NCBI GenBank assembly: GCA_003988855.1
Contig: QYAI01000190.1
Coordinates: forward strand, 1-58,013
DNA length: 58,013 nucleotides
Direction of reading: 5' to 3'
From: Arachnopeziza araneosa
Lineage: Eukaryota; Ascomycota; Leotiomycetes; Helotiales; Arachnopezizaceae
The position numbers were made by a program, and so were the translations under genes. A model generated the notes under the pieces. That model was given only the letters and a program-made list of their open reading frames with translations. It did no database searches and was not told the origin of the DNA. Shown piece after piece: positions 22,168-32,823 of the stretch (its first letter is position 1; each line of letters begins with the position of its first letter).

Positions 22168-24552
22168 TTGAAAAGAGGTAGCTTACTAGAACTTGATAAT
22201 GAGCCATTGCCGCTATCCGAAGCTCAGGGCGGAGTCTGGAAGAAGCGAACCGTTGTGGAGGACAGACGTTCCCGGTTTCCCCCACCGGTCTTGGAGGCTA
22301 CCAAAACGTTATTGGAGCGCATAAAGCAAAACATTTTTAGCGTTTGGATGATCGCCACTTTCTGCTCGGATCCATTCCGTAATTTTGATAACGGATGGTG
22401 GTATTGGCGCCGTATCTTCTTCCTCCTTTCAGACACCGGCAATGTCAGCTTGAATGAGTTTAAGTAATTTGATGTCCCATCTTACCATTGTCAATCATTG
22501 CGTCTCTTGATCAAAATCAAACGATTCCAGCAATGGCAGCCGATCTATTCTGAGCCACCAAGCGTCTGGCCCATACCGAAGCATTTGTTTTGGGATTCGG
22601 ATGTAGCGAAGTGGATTGAAGGAGCATGCTATTTTTTGAGTTGGAAGGAGAATGCAGAGATTGATGCTGCTGTCAAAGAATTAGTTGAAATGATCAAATC
22701 CGCTCAACAAGAAGATGGGTATCTGAACATTCATTACACCGTTGTTGATCCAAAAGGACGCTTCACAAATCTTAGAGATTTTCATGAGCTGTAATAACTC
22801 CACCTCTGACTAAGTGTGATGACTGATGGTAGAAAGGTACAACGCTGGCCATTTGATCGAAGCTGCGCTTGCACACGAGGACCACTACTGGAATGACAAT
22901 TTATTAGGACCAATTTTCAAATATTTTGATTTGCTCTGCAAGACCTTTGGACCTGGTCCCGATCAGAAACACGGCTACCCCGGACACCCTGAGATTGAGC
23001 TTGCTCTCTTGCGACTGTTCGAGAGAACGAAAGATCCCAAGTATTTTAAGCTAGCTCGATATTTCACAGAACAGCGAGGCAATCTGAAAGGCCAAGATGG
23101 TCGTCACTATTTTGCTGTTGAAGCAAAGGCAAGAGGAGAGAGTGAGCACGAACGACCTGACTACTGGCCAGAATCTCCAGCTTAGTGGTAAGAATAGTGG
23201 TTTCGTCTTTCTAATACATGTTGATTATATTAGGTATCACCAAGCTCATAAGCCAATCGTTGAACAAGAAACTATTGAAGGCCATAGTGTACGAGCCATG
23301 TACCTGTTGACAGCTGTGGCGGATCTTGTCCGTATTGGAGAAACCAGTAGCACAGTTGATTTGCGAAAGGCTGTCGAGCGTCTCTGGACAAATATGGTAG
23401 ACAAGAAAATGTACTTGACAGGAGGAATTAGCGCGATCAAACAATGGGAAGGTTTTGGAATTGACTACTTTCTGCCATCTGGAACAGATGAGGGTGGATG
23501 TTTCGCCGAGACTTGTGCTGCAATAGGTGTCATGGTGCTTGCAGAGAGAATGCTTCGGATAGGCCAGTCCAATGTTTTGTGATTCAAATGCTGATGATCG
23601 CTAGATAGATCTGGATAGAAAGTTTGCAGACGTCATGGAATTGTGTTTTTATAACGCTGTTCTAACCGGCATGTCAGCGAATGGGAAGGAATTCGCCTAC
23701 GACAATCAATTGGCCTCCACCGATGCAGCTCCGTCACAATGTGCCAAATGGTTTGAGGTTTCTTGCTATCCTCCAAATGTCGCCAGACTTCTGGGTTACA
23801 TTGGAGGATACCTATGGAGCTCTGAAGTACAAGAAAAGAGTAAAGTGGTCGAAGTTGCTGTACATTTATACTCCTCAGCAACGCTCAAGATTCCAGTCGG
23901 CGAAGTCATTGTAGAATTGGAGCAGAAATCGAATTGGCCCTGGGATGGCAAGATCAACTTTTCCCTTCGAAACGCTGCAGAGGTTATGCCGATAATCAAG
24001 CTGAGAATTCCCGGCTGGGCAAAAGATTGGAAGGTAAGACATGCCAAATCTCAAGAACCTCCTGACAAAGATGTCGATCTCTCCCATCACACCCAATGCC
24101 GTGCTTGAAAAAGGATATCTAACACCCTCCTCCGACTTGCTCGAGAAGAACCCGGCATTCGAACTCGACGTTCCCATAAAACCACGATTCATCACACCCC
24201 ACCCATATACGAACCAAAACATCGTAGCACTAGCTCGAGGACCTCTCATATACTGCGTTGAATACTTTGACAATCCATGCGTAGACGACCATTTCAAGGG
24301 CCTCGTCTTAGACCCCACCGCAAAACTCAGCGAACAAGTTTCATCTGATCCGGCGCTTGGAGAGTCTTACGTTACGGTGACGGCATATCATGCAGCGTCT
24401 TTCCTTACAGTGGAAAAGGTTCTTGAACCGTACATTCCATTTGAAATGTCGCATTGAAAGAAAATCCTGCAGTGAAAGAGCTGCATTTCATTCCGTACTT
24501 TCTTCGTGATAACCGTGGCGGGAAGGGTCAATGAGAGTTGGGACTCGGCTGA
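22168..24552 (+). pseudogene. GH127 beta-L-arabinofuranosidase-like pseudogene (DUF1680 type)
   Basis: Recognisable blocks run in order: HLFWDSDVAKWIEGACYFLS, QQEDGYLNIHYTVVDPKGRF, the intron-split HEL/YNAGHLIEAALAHEDHYW, YHQAHKPIVEQETIEGHSVR, TDEGGCFAETCAAIG, WFEVSCYPPNVARLLGYIGG, then RPGWAK-like RIPGWAKDWK and NQNIVALARGPLIYCVE. These match the (alpha/alpha)6 family that releases beta-L-arabinofuranose. Damage: an in-frame TAG at 23183-23185 just before the W/YHQAH splice, a frame shift between PYIPFEMSH and LKENPAVKELHFIPYFLRD near 24455, and another near 24528. A 37-nt intron is needed at 24034-24070, which is short. The 5' exon(s) at 22168-22464 are uncertain. The conserved core is little altered, so inactivation looks recent. 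Confidence 0.75.
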
Positions 24553-24993
24553 AATCATGATGGAAACAGTTTTCGAACATGATCCAAAGATATGCATTAC
24601 AACTGTAGAAAATATGAGTAGTAATTGAAAGTATGTACGAATGAAAACTCAACCCGTTTTGTGCTTGTATAAAATATCAGGTTATGCTTAGGCACATGGC
24701 TTTTCACGTGATCATAATTCTGCCAAAGGCGGTCTGAAGCGCGTGTTGGCTGAGCACCTTCTGAAGCCGAGTTGCCCACATTTCTTCCTGCTTCTTCTAC
24801 CCAGATACCTTTATATTCAAGGTCAAATTTCCCACACCCGCTACTTGAAACGCGAATTTTGATCAAACCAGACCACAATTCATCACTCGAATCAAGTTAC
24901 GCTAGACTTATACACTCCATTATCGATTCGTTATCCGAAGATCAGCCACAAGGCTACCCTCTCTCTCAACGCCTTGCACGATTATTTCTCACG

Positions 24994-26821
24994 ATGCTAT
25001 GCTGTACTAAAAGGCATCCAAAGAAGAAGACTATCAGAGTAGTCAAAGACGTCCAAAATGATGCAGTAGTCTTGTATCAACCTCTATCTAAGCAGCCGCC
25101 ATGAAGAGATAAGACTTGTCACTGTGAACCCGGGCCATTTTGCAGACGACATCCATTGCAGCCTTTCGAAAGTCTCATCAACAGATGAAGTGCCATATGA
25201 GGCTCTATCTTATGTATGGGGCTCGCCGAGCATTACGCGTCAAGTTTACCTCAACGGCCTATCCTTTCAGGTTACTCAGAATCTTGAATCCGCCCTTCGG
25301 CATTTGCGATATGTCGATCAACCAAGAGTGCTGTGGGTTGATGCTCTATGCATCAATCAGGTCGATATTCCAGAGCGCAATTCTCAAGTCATGCATATGT
25401 GTAGTGTCTATAAGAAAGCTAAGGAAGTGATAGCTTGGCTTGGCGAAGAAGATGAACACACCAATTTGGCTTTCGACGCGCTTGATGTTTTGCCAAAAGA
25501 CGTTGAAATGCATTGGGATCCGGAAATCTATCCTTTCCTTAATGATGTGCTACAGAGTCCAAAATACACCCATGCTATAATACAGACCTTCTCCCGTGAA
25601 TGGTGGAATCGTGTCTGGACGCTTCAAGAAAGTTTTGTCGGCCAAGCTCTGCGTTTTGTCTGTGGAAAACGGCAATTATCTACGGATGTCTTGTTTGCCA
25701 TAGTTGAAAGCTTTTTCGAGCATTTGAGAGGCTGTTGCTATGAGCTAAGGGAAAAGTTCTTGCACTTATTCCCTCTCGATGAATCTATGACGCGTTTACT
25801 AAACTTTAAGATGCAGCGAGAAATTTTTACTTCGTTCCGATTTGAGTCTGTCATAATGGAATACAGAACGCGTTACTGCTCTGATCCCCGAGATAAGATT
25901 TACGGGTTATTGGGCCTTGCGAGTGATAAGGTTATTAATATCATAAAGCCAGACTATTCGATACCTGTTTCGACGGTGTACGAACAAGTCACCGTGAGGC
26001 TTATCGAGATTGACGGATGCCTTGACATTTTCAGTCATCTCTGCCCTAAGTATATGAAGCCAGTTGGACTGGCAGCAATAAGATTGCCCTCATGGGTTCC
26101 TGATTGGACTTGCGAAGGTGGCTATCATCCTTTTATTGACCTTCAAATTCGGCTAGAAAGGAATCGGAAATATCGAGCCTCTGCAGAAAGCTTCGCTTCG
26201 GTTAGATCTATCGAAGTAGGCAAGGTCAGGCTGAACGGAATTATTCTTGACTCACTTGCTACCCTCAGCGAGCCCGCTACTTCCGATTCCACGAGCAGTC
26301 GACGTTTTCGGTTGTGGGACGACTTGGCGAGAAGCATGGAGCAGCCTAGCCGAGTGCATGCCATCCAAACTTGCACTACATATTACGACATCTTCTGGCA
26401 AACACTCTGCTGTTCTATTGTTCCGTTGCGATCAGATCTGTTGGGGAAAATAGAGCGTACTTCAAACGACTCCTTCCACCGCTCCTGGTTTGAAGCGTGG
26501 TGGAACAGTGACACTGGGTGTTTCTTGAGTACTGGGTTCACGTCTTATGAAATCAATGCCTTGTCGGCAAGTATTAGGGTATCCACGCAAGTAAGAAGAA
26601 TGTTTGTATCCGAGGAGGAAGCATGGCTTGGGCTTGCACCGATGGACGCAGAGAAGGGAGACAGGATAGCTTTGCTGCAAGGCGGAAGTGTACCGTACAT
26701 TCTGCGGCCCAAAATTGGAAAGGAAAATGAATACGAGCTTATTGGCGACGCTTATATTCACGGAATTATGGATGGGGAAGCTTGGAAGCCAGATGAATTA
26801 ACGGATATAATTCTTGTATAG
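24994..26821 (+). CDS. HET-domain protein with a frameshifted 5' end
   Basis: The long frame (to 26821) has the classic heterokaryon incompatibility domain: YEALSYVWG, LESALRHLRYVDQPRVLWVD, ALCINQVDIPERNSQV, VYKKAKEVIAWLGE and WWNRVWTLQE. These are followed by YCSDPRDKIYGLLGLA and a C-terminal VPYILRP ... ELIGDAYIHGIMDGEAW, usual for this family. The frame has no ATG before the domain. Its natural N-terminus (VLYQPLSKQPP) sits in another frame from ATG 24994 and would join EEIRLVTVNPGH after a one-base change near 25101. So there is a +1 frameshift, a sequencing error or an unusual intron. HET proteins trigger cell death or growth arrest after non-self recognition. No NACHT or WD repeat domain is attached here. 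Confidence 0.75.
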
Positions 26822-27353
26822 GTCTTCGAATGAAATTCTTCTATGTGGCATATATGCCTTGAAAATTAGCGTTCAGGTTTTTATTTTTAAGTTAAATGAA
26901 GGTCTGCTCAAAAACTTAATAATCCAACAAGAAGCTAGATAGGCGATGCCGTATCTCACAGTGTTGTTACCAAGGTAGGCAAACTGTGGACGCAGGGAAG
27001 GAAAGAGCAACTGGGGGAGTGTGTTTATAAGGAAGTTCCCGTGTAATTCTCTCTTGAAAAATCAACATCAATTTCTCACATATCAATCGTTCGTTTTCTG
27101 GAAGCTGAACTAAGATTGAGGAACAGATAAACATAAGAGCGGCAAGCATACTAACCAAATGTGACTCAGAAAGGAGGGGCTGGCTGGTGATACCTCGCCG
27201 CTCTTATCTTTGCGCTAATCACCCTCGGCTAAGGCAAGGTTCAGGGTTACCACTTGTCACCACAATATTTCAACTACACGACCTCACTTCATCGAGGCTT
27301 TTACTCAGAGTCTGCAAATTCTAAACGCACTCGATCAATCAATCCTCTTCACA
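26822..27353. other. Intergenic region
   Basis: No gene was recognised. The final about 60 bp form the C-rich leader of the next gene. Confidence 0.5.
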
Positions 27354-28847
27354 ATGACTTTCTCTATCAATGACCAACTCACATGGCGAGTCAAACCTGA
27401 GGATCCCGTTCGTGAAGTCAACGGCATGGATTGGGAGCGGTGCGCCGCTTTGCATAACCTGATCATCCAACTTGGCTGGACAGGTGCTGGCAACCCGGAA
27501 AATGAAATGCCAAGACGCACATGGTGGCAGGTAAACATCACGAATGAGGCTCTGGAAGACGAGTGGTCACGACGTTTGTCACTATCCCTAAAGCGATTCC
27601 TCCAGACGGCCTATGTCACACCTCATGAGAATTTCTTTTACTATGCTAGTGGACTCAACTTACCAAGTCGTTTTTATACCGTGCATGAACATGGAGACTC
27701 GATCTTGTCCTTGTACCAGATGACCAATCTGAATTTTAGTGGTCATCGAGACGGTTTGAAGTACTCAGAACAATTCCGAGTTCTAAGCAAGGACTGACCG
27801 TCATCTAGCTTCAATCAACAGACATCGAAAGCAATCTTTTGCAGTGATATCTTGGACTCAATGACTACAACCAATGGTCGGATTGAATGGGATCCCCTCG
27901 AGGTCGTCTTGACTGCGTGGCTGGGTATGGTTGACACTGGAAAAGTCACTGCCAAGGCCAAAGGTACAAGCACCAGAGGCCCAGTGGAATGTGCACCTTG
28001 GGAATTGATCCCATACAGTGAGCATGACTTGGCACATGCCGTCAGTTCTTTCAACAATCTGATCGTGAGAATGGAGTGCCTGATTGAAGATCCGTCACTG
28101 AGCCCCCTGGACAACCCCGAAGAACAAAATAGATTGATCGAGGCCTGCACAGCAAAGCTCAACCAGCCCGCTTCGGCAGAGGACATCGGCCTGATACATC
28201 GCGACTTGTTAGATAGCGCTGGCATGCCCGACGGTTTTATTCGAGAATTCCTCCTCCACGTCCGTCGACCAAAGAAGATCAAATATGTCGCACCAGGTCT
28301 CCGTCTCCCTACCCCAAACGACCTCGCAACTTATCCATTCCGAGATTTCCAACAGCCGATGACGATGGAATACGATGACCCAGTCCTCCCCCTCCCCCTC
28401 TTCATCACAGATCTCAAATCCTCAGGACCCATCTTCAACTATCCCTTCCACGAAGCAACTAATCTCAGCTACGGATTATGGATGGAGTACTGCAACAAAG
28501 ACTCACACCACCCCTTCGAAGACACCTGCCGTCTCTACCTCCCCTTCAAGATCGGCGCCAGCGGACACGCTCGCCTCACAGACGACTCTCTGATCGGCGA
28601 GAACCAAGAAGATCATGCCAGAGCGAGGCCAGATGGTCGCGAGAATGAGCTGTATCAGCCGGGATATTGCCATTTTATCCCCTGGCATGGACCCCAGCTT
28701 GGGAATGTGCTGGAGTTGTGGTCGAATCTCGTGGGGTTGGGGGAGTGGGCTGTTGGTGAGGAAGGGGTTCTAGGTGGCATTGAGAAGTTTAGGGAGGCGG
28801 ATACGGAGGAGCATTCGCACAAGTATCAGATCTTTACGAGTTGGTGA
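27354..28847 (+). CDS. Unrecognised fungal protein, about 480 residues
   Basis: ATG 27354 opens a frame (MTFSINDQLTWRVKPED) that stops at TGA 27795, yet the same frame continues open from 27798 to 28847. A 42-nt intron from about 27780 to 27821 (GTTCTA ... CTGAC ... CAACAG) would remove the stop and keep frame, which I prefer. A nonsense mutation is the alternative. The protein is soluble, with no signal peptide or membrane segment. It is rich in Trp, Pro and acidic residues, with segments such as CAALHNLIIQLGWTG, VECAPWELIPYSEHDLAHAV and GYCHFIPWHGPQLGNVLELW. I do not know the family and infer no function. Confidence 0.6.
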
Positions 28848-29139
28848 GGGTGGATGGAAATATCACGTGTGTAGCTTTCAGCTTGGTGCTCTAGGTAAGT
28901 ATGCAGCTGAAATGGCTAGGGATATAGTAAAAACTCCGACCCCTTTGAATTGTGCCCCGTCCATTTTCACTTCTCGATCAAATCAAAATCTCGAATCCAA
29001 TGATGCGTGAATGCTGGATTATCACGTGATCCCGAAGCTGAACCATTATCTCACTTGACATTTAAATGGCCATTGATTGAATCATATATATTACTTCGTC
29101 TCACCTCTTGGAGATCTTTTCAAGCTGCTAAAGAATCCA

Positions 29140-31927
29140 TTACGATATAGAAACACAATATGCTTCACCGAGCCAGAGATTTGTACAATCACTTCCGATG
29201 GCCGGATTCCAAGCGAAGAACTGGGCAAATGTGATGCCGAACGATGATTCGATTTTCGAGCAGGAATCACCTAAAGAAATCAGTTAGTATTCAAACTCAT
29301 AGAACAGCAGGAACTCTATCTCAAGGTACCTGAAACCGTTAAGTAATACTCTGTACAAGAACTGGTGATACCAGTTTGTGTCGGTCCAGGCGGCGTCGGA
29401 GATGCCTTGGTGGTTTTTGCTGCTGTGGTGCTCGTCGCAGATCCGGATATCCCAACACAGTATGCCTCGCCGAGCCAGAGGTTCGTGCAGTCGCTGCCGA
29501 TGGCTGGATTCCAGGCGAAGAAGGTGGCGAAGGATATGCTGAACATTGATTCGATCTTGGAACAAGAATCGCCTGTTGCTTATTGTTAGGAGTTTTTCAC
29601 ATGCAGGTAGAATAGAGGGACTGACCAGATACGACAACATAGTATTCATTACAGCTAGCGATGATTCCAGTCTGAGTTGGAGCTGGCGGGGTGACGGAGG
29701 AAGTAGTCGTTGGTTTTACAGAGGTGGAACTTTTACTACTGGAAGAGCTTGAAGAGCTTGAAGAGCTGGTTCCTCCAAGACATGCTCCATCATAACAGTT
29801 CCCGGCGCCGCAATAATCTGTTGTGTTACCGCAAAATCCGAAGTTGGAGCAGCAATTACCGAATTGGGTGCCGGTACACGTCTTGTTGCCGGCGAACAAA
29901 GGTCCGCATTCTCCGGTTGTGCTCTTGCCGCCGATATCTGGGGCACAGTCACCAGCGTAGCAGTTTCCTGCTCCACAATAGTCTGAAGTTGATCCACAGA
30001 AACCAAAGACAGAGCAGCAGCTAGTTCGAGTTAGTTGCGGAGAAGTGATCTGATGGGGAAGGGGAGAGCATACTCGCCAAAAGAGGATCCAGTACAGACG
30101 GTGAAGTTATTACTTGGCCCACATAACCCATTGGTGCTCACTCCAGTAGTGGTTACATTGCAAGCTCCGCTGTAACAGTTTCCAGCCCCACAGTATGCAT
30201 CGCTCGATCCACAGGCTCCATAGATTGAACAACAAGAACCAAAGGCCGATCCAGTACAAGTCGTTTGGTTGTGACTAGGCCCACAGAATCCATCCTTCGA
30301 AATAGCAGGAACTGTCACTTCGGCCACACATATCGCGTATCCCAACCAGAGATTCGTGCAATCGGCATTCAGGTACGGGTTCCATTTTTGCAAGTTTGCG
30401 AATGTAATTCCGTTTACTAAAGCAATCTGGTTGCATGTATCACCTGCAACAACGTTATAGTATAAACCACAATCAGAGATGGAGCCAGGTTGTGTTGGCT
30501 CGGCAGGGGTGGCAGTCGAATAATATTGTCCAACGGATGTTGGCGCAACAATTATCCCTGTTGGGATAAATTTGCCTCCGGGAGGAGAGGCACAAATACG
30601 CTGTCCAGCAACCAGACTGTCACAACTTCCTTGAATCTTTGGATTCCAAGCCAAGAATGCCGCGTTGCTTGCGTTGTATGTCGTAGCTAGCTGAGAACTA
30701 TGGAGGATATCAGAAAGGTGGGCTCATCATATGATATTCTCACTTACCAGACACCACCCCATATCACTTCGATCTCGCAAGGAGAAGGGACACAAATTGA
30801 TTTTGTAATTTCACACATATAGTCGTTAGTGGCAGCTCTAAGATCGCCAGTCGTGACATTGTACTTGTCAGAGAGCTGGTTGCATCCAAGAGGAGGGCTC
30901 GAGACAGGGATGATTTGACCAGCACAGGTTGGTGTCACTACTGAGCTGGATGTTGTCGTAGCTCCAGAAGTGGTTGTTGCAGTAGCCGCAAGAGTCTTCC
31001 AAAGAGTCGCTGCAGACGTTGAGTAAGGCATTGTTGTGGAGCAGTTTCCTTGGAGGTCATCAAATTGCTCGATAAGATAATCCGTGAATTCGCTGACTGC
31101 TAAATGGGGAGAGAGAAGTCTCTGTTTCCACACGAGGAGGAAACATTCCGAACAATACTTTGAAAATTTAGTAGGTATAAGAAGTCAATAATATAACTCA
31201 CCAGGCTAGAATTGTACAAGTTTGTAACAGCAGACATACTTGCACTGATATTAGCTGTTGTCCAGGTTGGATCTGAACATTCAATTGGCGGATTATCACT
31301 GTAGCACGTGTCTTATAATCTGTTAGAATGGCCATAAACAAGATGAGGGTGCTCACCGGCATTCCACGTGATGTAGTCACTTCCTTGCCATGTCTGAGAC
31401 TCGAAATAGCACCAGTTCTTCTTGGAATCTTGTAGACATGCCAAGTCATAGTTCTCGATGAAAACGTATGGCACAAACCGAGGGTCTACAACAGTTTCCC
31501 CAAACGTCATGCCTTCAGAGCCGCAATTGGCCTCGACAGCACTCAGCCATGTGGCCATTGATGTTGTGCAAGCCGACGTGCACATGGTTGTGAGGTTATT
31601 CTGATACCAATCTAAGGCTCGTATATGAGCGAGCCGAATTGAATATTAAGTTGGTTTACAGGAATGTGACTTACAGGAATTATCCAAACCTTGTGCTGCC
31701 AGGTTTGTTGTAGATATATCGCAATTGAGTGTCGTGTTTCTGAATGTATCAGCAATTGTAAATACTGTGAATTATAGGTTTAGATCTCACACTGCAGCCA
31801 TACACGCACTCGAGAGTCCGTATGTCGACTCCAGAGTAGCAGGATCGTAGTACTGGTATACACTGAAAGAAGCCATGGCGCTAGGAAGAGCCCAGGCGAG
31901 GAAGAGGCATCTTGCAACGAACGACAT
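29140..31927 (-). CDS. Secreted multi-LysM and hevein-type chitin-binding protein
   Basis: The start is ATG 31927, giving signal peptide MSFVARCLFLAWALPSAMAS; the stop TAA is at 29140-29142, and many short introns intervene. A Cys-rich N-terminal region is followed by LysM modules: one around NQLSDKYNVTTGDL, one with QLATTYNASNAAFLAWNPK, then CGLYYNVVAGDTCNQIALVN. Three type-1 chitin-binding domains follow (CGPSHNQ..CC..CGAGNCYSGAC, CGPSNNF..., CGPLFAGNK...). After a poly-Ser linker come two nearly identical LysM modules (GDSCSKIES ... WNPAIGSDCTNLWLGEAYC). LysM and hevein folds bind chitin oligomers; secreted multi-LysM proteins shield hyphae or scavenge chitin fragments. The gene is divergent from a killer-toxin-like chitinase; in Trichoderma such chitinases also neighbour LysM genes. 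Confidence 0.88.
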
Positions 31928-32823
31928 TGCATCAAAGTTGATGATAGAAGGATGCAAGTCTGGCACGACAGGACAGAATGAAATCACAATGGAGGTGTCT
32001 TGAGCTCAAGAGTAAGGGGAAACAAGATGCACAGAAATTTCTTGCTCATCGTATCCAGTGCCCACCAGAAACACCAGGGAGTGCCTCTTAAAGCAGCGCC
32101 GTCAGCACATTCGATGGTAGAACCTGCAATGCAGACTTTTTGCGATCGCGCCGGGCCGTCCAAACCTGTCGATGCGGAGGGGCGCTCCATCTGGGTGTAA
32201 AAGGGGGCTGAAAACGGTCGCCACCACTAGGCTGCACGACATGTGATCCGATCTGACTGTGCCTCATCTTAAACATCTACGAGTCAAAGCTGGCTCGCGT
32301 GTTTACGAGAGATGTCGATCCTCAGCTGGTTGGGGAAGGACCATTGAAAAGTGCGACGTGCATAAAGCTTAGCTTAGGTACACCCCGAAGGCGCCCATGC
32401 TAGCGCTTATTCGCTGCGTTACAGCCCTACCTTTCATCTCGTCTCGCCTGATCTTCTACACTGCGTCGACGAGGGAAAAGGAGGTCTTCATTTTAACTCG
32501 CATCCCTGAGCATCGTGGCATGATGTAGCCTCGGTGGACAGGCTTCACGACTCTGCTGACAACCTGACGTTGTTCCGCCAATCTGCCATTGTTCTCATGA
32601 CCACCCAAGAATAGAATTCCCATGCCCCGTTCTTCAGGCATATTCTCATTTCCAGAATGGCGATCATTGTCGGATATTGGACCCCATTAAGAGTACTTCT
32701 TACCTCATATGTTCACTGGTGTTATAGCAGCATGACAATTTTTGCATCGTCAAGGCACGACTTTCATATGGTTTGTCCTGTCTAAACTTTCGTTTGCATC
32801 AAGTTGCTACTCAACGCGACAAG
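31928..32823. promoter_or_regulatory. Divergent promoter of the LysM gene and the chitinase-toxin gene
   Basis: About 0.9 kb without a supportable gene separates the two divergent chitin-related genes and should hold both promoters. No repeat or clear operator was identified. Frames on both strands lack domains. Confidence 0.5.

Noticed and set aside
27815..28282. Minus-strand frame of 155 codons
   Set aside because: Shadow of the plus-strand gene at 27354-28847, without features of its own.
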